64,000 nt of DNA from DAHUXN01 sp963729815 (GTDB taxonomy: Bacteria; Acidobacteriota; Terriglobia; Acidiferrales; UBA7541): positions 214,494-278,493 of the forward strand of contig CAVSPU010000003.1 in the NCBI GenBank assembly GCA_963729815.1, written 5' to 3'. The position numbers and the translations under genes are program-made. Positions 1 through 7,973 of this stretch are shown here, piece by piece. Every line of letters starts with the position of its first letter. Position 1 is the first letter of the stretch. The notes below the pieces were generated by a model. The model searched no databases. It saw only the letters and a program-made list of their open reading frames with translations, and was not told the DNA's origin.

Positions 1-2
1 TG

Positions 3-1346
3 AAACTGAATTGGAGACTGGCCTTTGCAGCATTCGCCGTGCTGCCCTTGATGTTCGGCGTGACGTGGATTTTCCGCAACAGCGTGAGAGATGCGAACCG
101 CCGGATTCGCACGGCGATCGCGCGAATCAATGCCTTCCTGCAGGAACACATCAGCGGGATGTCTGTGATTCAACTTTTTAACCGCGAGCGCAAGGCGCGC
201 GAGCAGTTCGCGGAACTGAATCGGTCCTACAACGTCGCGTTCAAGGACCAGATCTGGGCGTTTGCCATCTTCTATCCAGCCATTGAACTGTTGTCTTCCA
301 CTGCGTATTCCCTGATTTTCTGGTTTGGCGGCCTGCGCGTGCTGCTTGGAGGAGTGAAGATCGGCGTGGTGACGGAGTTTTTCATGTATTCCCAGCGCTT
401 CTTCACCCCGATTCAGGACTTGAGTGAGAAATTCAACATTCTGCAGTCAGCCATGGCGGCCTCCGAGCGCATTTTCAAGCTCGTTGACGAGCCGCTCACC
501 GTCCAATCCGCGATAAGCCCGGTCGCGTTGGAAGCTCCCAAGGGCGAAATTGAATTTCGCAATGTCTGGTTCGCGTATCGCGGCGGTGAGAATCCGAAAG
601 AAGAAGACTGGGTGCTCCGCGACGTGTCGTTTCGCGTCGCGCCTGGGCAAAATGTCGCCATCGTCGGCCACACCGGCGCCGGCAAAACCACGGTGATCCA
701 ATTACTCCTGCGCTTCTACGACATTCAACGTGGCGAAATCCTGCTTGATGGCGTAAATATCCGCGAACTCGATCTGCAAAATCTGCGGCGGCTATTCGGG
801 ATCGTGCTCCAGGACCCATTCCTCTTCAGCGGCACGATAGAAACGAACGTGCGGCTGGGCACCGAAACCATCGGCCGCGACAAGGTCGATTGGGCGTTGC
901 GTGAAGTGGGCTTGGGGGGTTTTATCGATTCGCTGCCGCACGGCGTGGCGACCGAAGTCACCGAGCGCGGCGCGACGCTCTCCGTGGGCCAGCGGCAGCT
1001 CATCAGTTTCGCTCGCGCGTTAGCGCACGATCCGCGATTCCTGATTCTCGACGAGGCCACGTCCAGCGTCGATACACGAACCGAGATGCTGATCCGCGAA
1101 GCACTCGACCGACTGCTTTCTGGACGCACGGCGCTTGTCATCGCGCACAGGCTGAGCACGATTCAGCATGCCGATCGAATTCTCGTCTTCCATAAGAGCC
1201 GCCTGCGCGAAGAAGGCACGCATCAGGAGCTCCTCGCGCGCCGCGGGATTTATTACCGGCTTTATCAGCTCCAATATAAGGATCAGGAGCTGCGCATGGC
1301 GATGCCTGGCGAGCCTGCCGGTTCTCCGCTGCCTGCAAATGACTGA
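3..1346 (+). CDS. ABC transporter, permease-ATPase fusion (5' truncated)
   Basis: The reading frame is open to the left edge of the window, so the N-terminus and first membrane helices are missing. The visible part has the end of an exporter-type transmembrane domain (roughly the first 140 residues) followed by a nucleotide-binding domain with Walker A (GHTGAGKTT), the Q-loop region (VLQDPFLF), an ABC signature (LSVGQRQ), Walker B (FLILDEATSSVD) and the switch histidine (VIAHR). This is the architecture of MsbA/LmrA/MdlB-type homodimeric or heterodimeric exporters of the inner membrane. The neighbouring lpxB makes a lipid-linked substrate possible, but substrate cannot be read from the sequence. 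It ends 84 nt before lpxB on the same strand, so the two may be co-transcribed. Confidence 0.93.
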   Translation, partial: KLNWRLAFAAFAVLPLMFGVTWIFRNSVRDANRRIRTAIARINAFLQEHISGMSVIQLFNRERKAREQFAELNRSYNVAFKDQIWAFAIFYPAIELLSSTAYSLIFWFGGLRVLLGGVKIGVVTEFFMYSQRFFTPIQDLSEKFNILQSAMAASERIFKLVDEPLTVQSAISPVALEAPKGEIEFRNVWFAYRGGENPKEEDWVLRDVSFRVAPGQNVAIVGHTGAGKTTVIQLLLRFYDIQRGEILLDGVNIRELDLQNLRRLFGIVLQDPFLFSGTIETNVRLGTETIGRDKVDWALREVGLGGFIDSLPHGVATEVTERGATLSVGQRQLISFARALAHDPRFLILDEATSSVDTRTEMLIREALDRLLSGRTALVIAHRLSTIQHADRILVFHKSRLREEGTHQELLARRGIYYRLYQLQYKDQELRMAMPGEPAGSPLPAND

Positions 1347-1430
1347 ACTGCGCGTGCAGAGCAGCCGCGCGAGCCGCATCGACACTTCCCTCCCGGTGGA
1401 TGAAATCCATGCTGGATACGGGTCACGGGA

Positions 1431-2555
1431 ATGACGCCGCGCGAGATTCTCATCTCCGCCGGAGAAGCTTCCGGCGACATGTACGGCGCGCGTCTCGCGA
1501 AAGCGATTCAAAAGCGCACTGGCGTGCACATGTTCGGGATGGGCGGCCCGAAAATGCGGGAAGCGGGGGTCGAGCTGGTTGCCGACGCCGGGGATATCGC
1601 CGTCGTTGGAATCACGGAGGTATTTCACCGCCTTCCAGCCGTCTGGCGAGCGTGGCGAAAGCTCGAAGGTGAGGCCGTGCGCCGCAAACCGGCGCTCGCG
1701 ATCACCGTCGACTCCCCAGGGTTCAATTTCGGCCTCGCGCGCCGACTAAAAAAGCGCGGCATTCGCAACGTCTACTTTATCAGCCCGCAGATCTGGGCCT
1801 GGAGGCCGGGGCGCATGCGCTGGATTCAGCGGCGATTTGAGCGCGTGCTCGTGATTTTTCCCTTTGAGGAAGTGCTCTATCGCAAGGCTGGCGTTCAGGC
1901 CGATTTCGTCGGCCATCCGCTAGTGGATTCGGTTCATGCGAGGATTACGCGCGGCCAGTTCGCGGAGCAACATGGATTCGATGCGGCCAAGCCAATTCTT
2001 GCGCTCCTGCCCGGGAGCCGGCCGAGCGAGATCCGCCGCAGCTTGCCCATCATCATGGAGGCCTGCGCACGTTTGCGAAACGACTATCGATTGCAGTTCG
2101 TTCTGACCGTTGCGCCGGGCCTGGATCAGAGGATTTTCGACGAGTATGCCCGGCCCGATGTGCCAGTAACGCGCGTCGAAGACGGCGTATACGACGCACT
2201 GGCTGCAGCCGACTGCGCGATCGTCTCAAGCGGCACGGCGACGGTGGAAGCGGCGCTGCTCGACTGTCCCATGGTGGTCGTTTACCGCTTATCCGGACTG
2301 ACCGCGGCAATCGCGCGGCGAATGGTTCTGACGCCTTTTTTCGCCATGGTGAATCTAATTTCCGGGCGGCAGGTGGCGCCGGAACTGATCCAGGACAAAT
2401 TCACGCCGGAAGCGCTCGTGGATGAGGTCCGCCGGCTGCTCGATTCGCCGCAAGCGTGCGCGGAGCAGAAGCGTGGGCTGGCCGACGTTCGGGCAAAGTT
2501 GGGCACGGGCGGTGCAATTGAGCGCGCTGCTGAAATCATCGCCGGGATGCTGTAA
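1431..2555 (+). CDS. lpxB: Lipid-A-disaccharide synthase LpxB
   Basis: LpxB condenses UDP-2,3-diacylglucosamine with lipid X to make the lipid A disaccharide at the inner face of the inner membrane. The 374-residue length matches the family. The N-terminus ILISAGEASGDMYGARL is the family signature, followed by GMGGPKM, VTVDSPGFNF-like and YFISPQIWAWRPGRM blocks, then FPFEEVLYRKAG and VGHPLVD, and the C-terminal GTATVEAALLDCPMVVVYR nucleotide-sugar site. The ATG at 1431 places the conserved strand directly at the N-terminus. It lies downstream of an ABC exporter on the same strand. It is the only lipid A gene here but indicates an outer membrane with lipid A. Confidence 0.96.
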   Translation: MTPREILISAGEASGDMYGARLAKAIQKRTGVHMFGMGGPKMREAGVELVADAGDIAVVGITEVFHRLPAVWRAWRKLEGEAVRRKPALAITVDSPGFNFGLARRLKKRGIRNVYFISPQIWAWRPGRMRWIQRRFERVLVIFPFEEVLYRKAGVQADFVGHPLVDSVHARITRGQFAEQHGFDAAKPILALLPGSRPSEIRRSLPIIMEACARLRNDYRLQFVLTVAPGLDQRIFDEYARPDVPVTRVEDGVYDALAAADCAIVSSGTATVEAALLDCPMVVVYRLSGLTAAIARRMVLTPFFAMVNLISGRQVAPELIQDKFTPEALVDEVRRLLDSPQACAEQKRGLADVRAKLGTGGAIERAAEIIAGML

Positions 2556-2612
2556 CCTGAATCACACGGGCAACTAGAAAGCGCACTTACGCACTCTAAC
2601 GAACGGACAATT

Positions 2613-4718
2613 ATGAACAATCGAATCGCGGTGACCGAGCGTCGCATCGTCAAGGAACTTGCGCCCCTATTTGTGGTGTTCATCTGCTGCTTCATCTTCG
2701 TTGCTGGCCCGGCTGGCGCGCAGCAGCAACTCCCGAAATTCGATTTCGATGCCGTGCATTACGACGTACAAGCAACGCTCCATCCCGAACAGGAGAGCCT
2801 GACTGCGGAAGCGAAAGTCGAGTTGGTCGCGAAGTCGGCGTCGAGCACAATCCTTGTCGAACTACATCCGGACCTGCATATCGATTCTGTTACGCTGGCC
2901 AGCGACAACCGAAAGCTCGATTTCCAGCGCGATTCGTTCAATCCCATGGACGTGAAGGTATCGCTTCCGTCCAACGCGCAACCGGGGATGCACGTCACTG
3001 TGGATTTCGAGTACTCGGGCGCCTTTGCCAATGACGAAGACAGCCCGACGAAGGATGTGCGATTTGCCTGGATCGACAAAGACTCAGCGTATTTGCTGCT
3101 GCCCGCCCGCTGGTTTCCGCTGACCGATTACCCCTCAAACCGTTACACCGGGACTTTTCAGATCACCGCGCCGGATAATTTTGCCGTGACGGGCACGGGG
3201 CAATCTTCCACGCCCACCGAATTGGCCGCGGAGACCGCCGGGGAATCGGGCCGGACGCGTTATACATTCACTTGCAACGATCCGGGTCCGGTCGGGACAT
3301 TCGTCGCGGGGAATCTGCAGCTCTCGCCGGTGCACGCGCAGGGGTTGTCGATTTCCGTTTTCGCACCCCCTTCCGCAAGTTCAACCGCCGGGCATCTGGG
3401 CGACGAACTGGCTGCCATGCTGCTGTACTATTCGAACGAATTTGATGCTTTGCCCTCTCCGAACATCGTTCTGGCGCAGTTGCCCGACGGCACGCTGGAC
3501 GACTATTCCGCCCCGGGCCTGCTATTGCTGAGCGCCCACGAATGGAATGCCAGCCTCGACCAGTCCGCGCTGGCGCATGTTGTTGCCGAGCAATGGTGGG
3601 GCAATCAGGTTCTTCCCGCGTCTCCCTCCGACGTCTGGGTCACCGATGGATTGGCGCAATACGTTGCCGCGATGTACATCGAACATTCGGCGGGCGAATC
3701 TGGCTTCCGCAAAGAATTAACGACGTTTGCGGTCGGCTCGGTCATGTACGCGGACGCGTCTCCCATAGCGCAGGCGGGACAACTGCAGCGATACTCGCCG
3801 GAATACCAATCGGTCGTGGTGCAGAAAGGCGCCATGGTGTTTCACATGCTGCGGTCATCCATGGGCGACGCGCCCTTCGCTGCGCTGATTCACGATTTCT
3901 ACATGCAGCACGTGGGAAAAACTGCCAGCATCGGCGATTTCGAAAAATTGACGCAGTCGAAACTGCCCGCCCCCGTCGCGGGCCAGCCGCACCTGAATCT
4001 GATTGCCTTTTTTTCGCAGTGGCTCGACTCGACCGGCATCCCTCAATTCAAGCTTGATTACATCGTTTACCGCACGCCCAAGGGATTCAAGGTGGTCGGG
4101 AAAATAACCCAGCCGATCGAGACCTTCAACATGCCCGTCGAAATTCGCGTCGACACGGAAGGAAATCCAGTGACGAAAGCCGTGCAGGTGATCGGGACTT
4201 CGAGCGAATTTACGATCGACACGTTTGGCCGGCCGAAGCCCGACGGCATCTCCGTGGATCCCGACGACGATATCCTGAAAAGCGGCCCGCAACTGCAAGT
4301 CCGCGCGCTCATCGCCAAAGGTGAAGGATTGGCCGAGCAGGGAAAATTTGCCGAGGCGATCGAGCAGTACCAGCAGGCTCTCAGTGTTCAATCGAATAAT
4401 TCGCTCGCTGATTTCCGCGTCGGAGAGGCTTTTTTCTTCCAGAAAAATTACTCCTCGGCGGCGGACTCTTTCCGTAGCGCACTCGATGGCGACCTGGACC
4501 CGAGTTACCGCTGGGTCGAGGTTTGGAGCCACATCTACCTCGGCAAACTTTTCGATCTGACCGGATCGCGGGAAAGAGCCATCAACGAGTATCAAAAAGC
4601 CGAAGAACTAAAGGACAATACGGGCGGGGCACAGCAGGAAGCCGAGAAATACATGAAGTCGCCCTACACCAACCCGGACGCGCAGCCAGCCGCGCCCGCA
4701 AAGCAAGCGAAGCCGTAA
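2613..4718 (+). CDS. Secreted M1-aminopeptidase-like protein with degenerate active site and C-terminal TPRs
   Basis: The protein has 701 residues and an N-terminal signal peptide (hydrophobic LFVVFICCFIFVAGPAGAQ, cleavage near residue 37). The N-terminal beta-rich part and central part resemble the gluzincin M1 aminopeptidase fold. At residues 322-331 the block HVVAEQWWG aligns with the M1 zinc motif HELAHQWWG: the catalytic Glu is Val and the second zinc-binding His is Glu. Downstream, the usual NEGFA is TDGLA, so the third ligand Glu is Asp. The enzyme is therefore probably inactive as a zinc peptidase. From about residue 570 two or three TPR-like repeats follow (EGLAEQGKFAEAIEQYQQAL and similar). 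A binding or scaffold role outside the cytoplasm is inference. No operon partner is obvious; lpxB ends 57 nt upstream. Confidence 0.8.
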   Translation: MNNRIAVTERRIVKELAPLFVVFICCFIFVAGPAGAQQQLPKFDFDAVHYDVQATLHPEQESLTAEAKVELVAKSASSTILVELHPDLHIDSVTLASDNRKLDFQRDSFNPMDVKVSLPSNAQPGMHVTVDFEYSGAFANDEDSPTKDVRFAWIDKDSAYLLLPARWFPLTDYPSNRYTGTFQITAPDNFAVTGTGQSSTPTELAAETAGESGRTRYTFTCNDPGPVGTFVAGNLQLSPVHAQGLSISVFAPPSASSTAGHLGDELAAMLLYYSNEFDALPSPNIVLAQLPDGTLDDYSAPGLLLLSAHEWNASLDQSALAHVVAEQWWGNQVLPASPSDVWVTDGLAQYVAAMYIEHSAGESGFRKELTTFAVGSVMYADASPIAQAGQLQRYSPEYQSVVVQKGAMVFHMLRSSMGDAPFAALIHDFYMQHVGKTASIGDFEKLTQSKLPAPVAGQPHLNLIAFFSQWLDSTGIPQFKLDYIVYRTPKGFKVVGKITQPIETFNMPVEIRVDTEGNPVTKAVQVIGTSSEFTIDTFGRPKPDGISVDPDDDILKSGPQLQVRALIAKGEGLAEQGKFAEAIEQYQQALSVQSNNSLADFRVGEAFFFQKNYSSAADSFRSALDGDLDPSYRWVEVWSHIYLGKLFDLTGSRERAINEYQKAEELKDNTGGAQQEAEKYMKSPYTNPDAQPAAPAKQAKP

Positions 4719-4746
4719 GACTCAAACCAGCAGGGTTGCAGCGCTT

Positions 4747-5292
4747 TCATGATTCAGCGTGCGCCGCGAGGCTTGCTTTCTTGTCCTTCCACACATACTC
4801 GAACACCCTGAGCGCTTGCTCATCGAAGAGCACGAAATAAACTTTCTCGAGTGAAGTCGGGCCTTGAAGATGCCGCACCGTCTCCTCAAGCATGATTTCC
4901 GCGCATTCGCGCAGCGGAAAGCCGGCGATCCCCGTGCCAACCGCGGGAAAAGCAATGCTGGCCAATCGATGCTGCGCGGCAATCTTCAACGAATGCGCCG
5001 TCGAACTGCGCAGCGCACGAGCCGTCGTGCGCCCACCGAGTTCCATGCTGGCTGCGTGAATCACGTGGCGCGCTTTCAGTTTCCCGCCTGACGTAATCGC
5101 CGCTCCGCCAACCGGCACGGAGTCGATGTCGTCGCATTCGCGCTGAATCTGCTCACCGCCTTTGCGCCGGATCGCTCCTGCTACTCCTCCGCCCAACTGC
5201 AAATCATTGTTCGCAGCATTGACGATTGCATCCACGTCCATCCCCGTTAGGTCGCCCTGCAACAGGGAAATCATATTTTCGATATCTACCAT
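4747..5292 (-). CDS. Macro-domain protein (ADP-ribose / O-acetyl-ADP-ribose processing)
   Basis: This 181-residue single-domain protein carries the macro-domain hallmarks: ISLLQGDLTGMDVDAIVNAANNDLQLGGGVAGAIRRKGG near the N-terminus (the VNAAN ADP-ribose-binding segment and the GGGVAGAI loop) and FPAVGTGIAGFPLRECAEIM later (the GTGI-x-GFP phosphate loop). Family members of this MacroD/YmdB type hydrolyse O-acetyl-ADP-ribose or remove ADP-ribose from proteins in the cytoplasm. The start at 5292 leaves seven residues before the conserved strand; an internal Met at residue 7 is an alternative. It is transcribed towards the 3' end of the M1-like gene and may share a transcript with the dehydrogenase gene upstream. 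Confidence 0.93.
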   Translation of the reverse strand: MVDIENMISLLQGDLTGMDVDAIVNAANNDLQLGGGVAGAIRRKGGEQIQRECDDIDSVPVGGAAITSGGKLKARHVIHAASMELGGRTTARALRSSTAHSLKIAAQHRLASIAFPAVGTGIAGFPLRECAEIMLEETVRHLQGPTSLEKVYFVLFDEQALRVFEYVWKDKKASLAAHAES

Positions 5293-5337
5293 CGAATGAC
5301 CTCGCGCGCACCTTACGGCGGCCGCAGGTGCTCACGA

Positions 5338-6207
5338 TTACGAGTTCGCACCTGCGTCTTTGTAATCGTATACCCCGCGGCCAGACTTGCGGCCCAGGCG
5401 GCCCGCCTTCACGTATTGCTCGAGCAACGGGCAGGGCCGATATTTTTCACCAAGCGTGCGATGCAAATGCTGCAAAATGCTCAGCCGCACGTCGAGGCCG
5501 ACCAGGTCGACGAGCTCAAAGGGCCCCATCGGATGGTTCAGGCCCAGCTTCAACGCTTTGTCGATGTCCGCAGCGCTGGCAACGCCTTCCTGAAACATGA
5601 AAAACGCCTCGTTGCCGATCATCGCATTGATGCGGCTCGTCACGAACCCTGGAGACTCGCGCACAACCACAACTTCCTTGCTCATGCGCTTTCCCGCTTC
5701 GGCGCACGCTGCGACCACCGCGTCCGAGGTTTCCAGGCCACGAACAATTTCAAGCAATTTCATCTTTTGCACCGGATTGAAGAAATGCATGCCGATACAA
5801 TTTTCAGGGCGAAACGTGATGGCAGCCATCTCCGTGATGGAAAGAGAAGACGTGTTACTCGCGAAGATCGCGCCCGGTTTGGCGAACTTGTCGAGGATCG
5901 TGAATATTTCCAGTTTGGTTTCCATTTCCTCCGGAACAGCTTCCACAATCAGATCCGCCTGGCGGCAGGCGTCCTGAATCGAACTCGACGTGCTGATGCG
6001 CGCGAGCGCCTGCTGTTTTTGGTCTTGTGTGGCCTTTCCGCGAGCGATCCCTTCATCAAATGCGCGTCCGATATATTCGAGCGCTTGCTCAAGCATCGAC
6101 TGCGAAACATCTTCGAGAATCGTTTGATAGCCGGCCAGCGCGGAGCAGTAAGCGATCCCGCGTCCCATTGTTCCAGCGCCTATCACCAACACCGTTTTGA
6201 TTTCCAT
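5338..6207 (-). CDS. 3-hydroxybutyryl-CoA / 3-hydroxyacyl-CoA dehydrogenase
   Basis: The NAD-dependent enzyme oxidises (S)-3-hydroxyacyl-CoA to 3-oxoacyl-CoA. The N-terminal Rossmann motif VLVIGAGTMGRGIA, the SNTSSLSIT segment, the catalytic-His block GMHFFNPVQKMKLLEIV and the C-terminal domain PGFVTSRINAMIGNEAFFMFQEGVAS are all present. I chose the ATG at 6207 (MEIKTVLVIGAG) because GGGAGAAGGA sits just upstream; the longer frame starts at 6237 and adds ten unconserved residues. The length of 289 residues matches the single-domain Hbd/PaaH type rather than FadB fusions. It stands in a run of minus-strand acyl-CoA genes (CoA-transferase, two enoyl-CoA hydratases), so a role in a beta-oxidation-like aromatic or short-chain acid pathway is likely. 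Confidence 0.93.
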   Translation of the reverse strand: MEIKTVLVIGAGTMGRGIAYCSALAGYQTILEDVSQSMLEQALEYIGRAFDEGIARGKATQDQKQQALARISTSSSIQDACRQADLIVEAVPEEMETKLEIFTILDKFAKPGAIFASNTSSLSITEMAAITFRPENCIGMHFFNPVQKMKLLEIVRGLETSDAVVAACAEAGKRMSKEVVVVRESPGFVTSRINAMIGNEAFFMFQEGVASAADIDKALKLGLNHPMGPFELVDLVGLDVRLSILQHLHRTLGEKYRPCPLLEQYVKAGRLGRKSGRGVYDYKDAGANS

Positions 6208-6270
6208 TCCTTCTCCCATGAAAAACGACGTAATCAATCTGAATTCGGACGGCTCGCAAAGCTTCGTTAT

Positions 6271-7140
6271 TCAAGCGCGCACAGGAAACAGCCGCGCGGC
6301 ATTGTCATAAAGAATCTTGCGCTGTGCACCCGCGGAAATCGGCAAGGCGCAGAATTTTTCGATATTGCCGCGAATGCCAGGCACTCCCGGCCCCGGCCAA
6401 TCCGTGCCCCACAAGACTTTGTCCGCAATTTCCTCGATGCGGGGAAAGTGTTCCATCAACCTCTGCGGCGGAATGCCGGAAACATCCATGTACATATTCG
6501 GATGGCGGCGAACCAGAAAGAACGCTTCATTCATCCATAGCGGGCGGCCGCCATGCGCCAAAATAATCACCATCTTCGGGAAATCCACGGCAACGTCATC
6601 GGCCAGCATCGGCTGAGCATACAGATTGCGCGCACCGGGAAAAATGGAGGTGCCCGTGTGAATCATCACCGGAATGCCGTTCGCCTGAGCCCGCTCATAC
6701 ATCGCCGCGAGCGGCCCGAGGCCGTCGCGATACGCATTTGGCGCAAATTCCTGATGCGAGGGATGCACTTTGAGGCCCCGGATGCCGATGTTTGCCAGAC
6801 GATCCACTTCAGTGCCGGCGTCGCGAACATACTTCGGATGGACAGAGCCGAAAGCAAGTAATCGTCTCGGATCAACCGAACAATAATTCGCGATCCAGTC
6901 GTTCACTTCCTGAGGAAACCCGATTACTTCCGGGCTTACGTAATTGATCAGACCGGCCCGCTCAATTCCCATCTCGTCCAGAAATCCGAGAAATGCTTTC
7001 GGGTCGGCCGAATATTTCTGAACCTCCGGGTAATCTTTGCGCCCTTTTTGGATCAATGCCAGTGCGTGCGGCTTGAACATATGCAGCGGCTGGATGTGGA
7101 TGTGAATGTCGATGACTGCCGCGCTGGATTCCAATGCCAA
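6271..7140 (-). CDS. Amidohydrolase-family (amidohydrolase 2) metal-dependent hydrolase or decarboxylase
   Basis: This 289-residue TIM-barrel protein starts with IDIHIHIQP, the HxH metal motif of the amidohydrolase 2 branch (ACMSD-like decarboxylases and related hydrolases). Further landmarks are GLKVHPSHQEFAPN, IPVMIHTGTS, IILAHGGRPLWMNEAF and the terminal VLWGTDWPGPGVPGIRGNI, where the TDWP aspartate is the usual fourth-strand metal or catalytic residue. Members cleave C-C or C-N bonds in ring-derived acids; the substrate is not readable here. It lies 63 nt upstream of the hydroxyacyl-CoA dehydrogenase on the same strand, which supports a joint catabolic role. The start ATG at 7140 leaves about nine residues before the conserved strand. 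Confidence 0.88.
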   Translation of the reverse strand: MALESSAAVIDIHIHIQPLHMFKPHALALIQKGRKDYPEVQKYSADPKAFLGFLDEMGIERAGLINYVSPEVIGFPQEVNDWIANYCSVDPRRLLAFGSVHPKYVRDAGTEVDRLANIGIRGLKVHPSHQEFAPNAYRDGLGPLAAMYERAQANGIPVMIHTGTSIFPGARNLYAQPMLADDVAVDFPKMVIILAHGGRPLWMNEAFFLVRRHPNMYMDVSGIPPQRLMEHFPRIEEIADKVLWGTDWPGPGVPGIRGNIEKFCALPISAGAQRKILYDNAARLFPVRA

Positions 7141-7226
7141 GCAAACCCTCCTTGTGACTCTACAGAGCAGCTATTCGATGCATCGGATTGGTTTTTCCGC
7201 CACGAGCAATTGGGCGAATCCACCGT

Positions 7227-7586
7227 TCAGCGAACCGAAATGATTTTCTTCAGCGCTTCTTCATCGTAGCCCAACACGAACCGCTTTCCGGCGATTACTA
7301 TCGGGCGGCGGATCAGATTCGGTTCCGCGGCCATCATTTTCAGCGCTTCAGCCCGCGACGGCGGGTGCTCCTTCATTTTCTTCGCCCGATAGAGTTCGTT
7401 GCGCGAGTTCAGAAACAACCGGTAATCCCGATCGCCGATCAACGCGTCTAATTCTGCGGCGCTCAACCTCTCCTTGCCGAGATCGCGCAATTCCAGCTCG
7501 GCGCCTTGTGCGAGCAAGAGACCTCTTGCCTTCCGGCAAGACGTTCAAGTCGGCTTCTGCAGAAACTTGATTTTCGCTTTTGGCAT
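7227..7586 (-). CDS. ArsC/Spx-like selenoprotein (UTSC motif, UGA = Sec14)
   Basis: Seen directly: from ATG at 7586 (AGGA four bases upstream) the frame reads MPKAKIKFLQKPT, then TGA at 7547-7545, then TSCRKARGLLLAQGAELE and on to a stop at 7227, 119 residues in all. Spx and ArsC-family proteins carry CTSCRKA at exactly this place (as in Bacillus Spx), so the UGA replaces the first cysteine of CxxC. The rest fits the family in order: DLGKERLSAAELDALIG, FLNSRNELYR, and the RRPIVIAGKRFVLGYDEEAL segment. A hairpin downstream of the UGA looks like a bacterial SECIS. The natural reading is a selenocysteine-containing thiol oxidoreductase. Without recoding, a 96-residue fragment from TTG at 7517 would be called, lacking the active site. 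It follows the rhodanese gene by 13 nt, so the two form an operon. Function as arsenate reductase, regulator or reductant is open. Confidence 0.82.
7514..7529 (-). promoter_or_regulatory. Putative bacterial SECIS hairpin of the ArsC/Spx-like selenoprotein
   Basis: Within the coding mRNA, 18 nt after the UGA, GCAAGA (7529-7524) can pair with UCUUGC (7519-7514) around the loop GGUC. With the closing A-U pair the apex reads AGGUCU, the same as the apical loop of the Escherichia coli fdhF SECIS, where G and U contact SelB. The UGA-to-loop distance of 21 nt falls within the 16-37 nt known for bacterial SECIS elements. An alternative seven-pair hairpin (UCUUGCC/GGCAAGA, loop GGAA) lies closer to the UGA and would compete with it. 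Confidence 0.7.
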
Positions 7587-7599
7587 TTATCCTGGCCTT

Positions 7600-7938
7600 T
7601 CAGTAACGCGGCACGTTCGGATCGATTTCACGTGACCACCGATCGATTCCGCCCGCCATGGAACGCGCGCTCGAGATTCCTTGCGCCCGCAGCCACGCGG
7701 CCGCGTCGAGGCTACGGCGACCGCTGTGGCAGAACACGATCACGTTTTCGGCGTTTTCGAAGACAGGCAGATTCGCCGCGATCTGCCCCAGCGGCATGAG
7801 TTGCGAACCGTCGATGCTGCAAAGCTGATGCTCCCACGGCTCGCGAACGTCCACGAATAACAATTTGTCGCCGCGATCCAGCGACTGCTTCACTTCGTTG
7901 GGCGCGACTTCAATGTTTGCGAACAGGTCATCCGTCAT
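7600..7938 (-). CDS. Single-domain rhodanese-like sulfurtransferase
   Basis: The 112-residue protein is a single rhodanese domain: LLFVDVREPWEHQLCSI (DVREPWE block), MPLGQIAANL, and the active-site loop VIVFCHSGRRSLDAAAWL with the catalytic Cys in FCHSGRRS, then the C-terminal SMAGGIDRWSREIDP. Such proteins transfer sulfane sulfur to thiol acceptors in the cytoplasm, similar to GlpE and PspE. It starts a two-gene operon with the ArsC/Spx-like selenoprotein 13 nt downstream. Because rhodaneses handle persulfides and can also bind selenium, the pairing with a selenoprotein is noteworthy, though the functional link is inference. Confidence 0.93.
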   Translation of the reverse strand: MTDDLFANIEVAPNEVKQSLDRGDKLLFVDVREPWEHQLCSIDGSQLMPLGQIAANLPVFENAENVIVFCHSGRRSLDAAAWLRAQGISSARSMAGGIDRWSREIDPNVPRY

Positions 7939-7973
7939 GGTTATCCCTTGTCCTTATAATTCCAGGTGTAACT

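Noticed and set aside
5296..6540. Plus-strand 414-aa frame
   Set aside because: It lies antisense over the hydroxyacyl-CoA dehydrogenase and amidohydrolase genes, which have full family motifs.
7227..7517. TTG-started 96-aa frame as the complete gene
   Set aside because: It lacks the active-site motif, while the extended frame from ATG 7586 restores a full ArsC/Spx N-terminus with UGA at the catalytic position.
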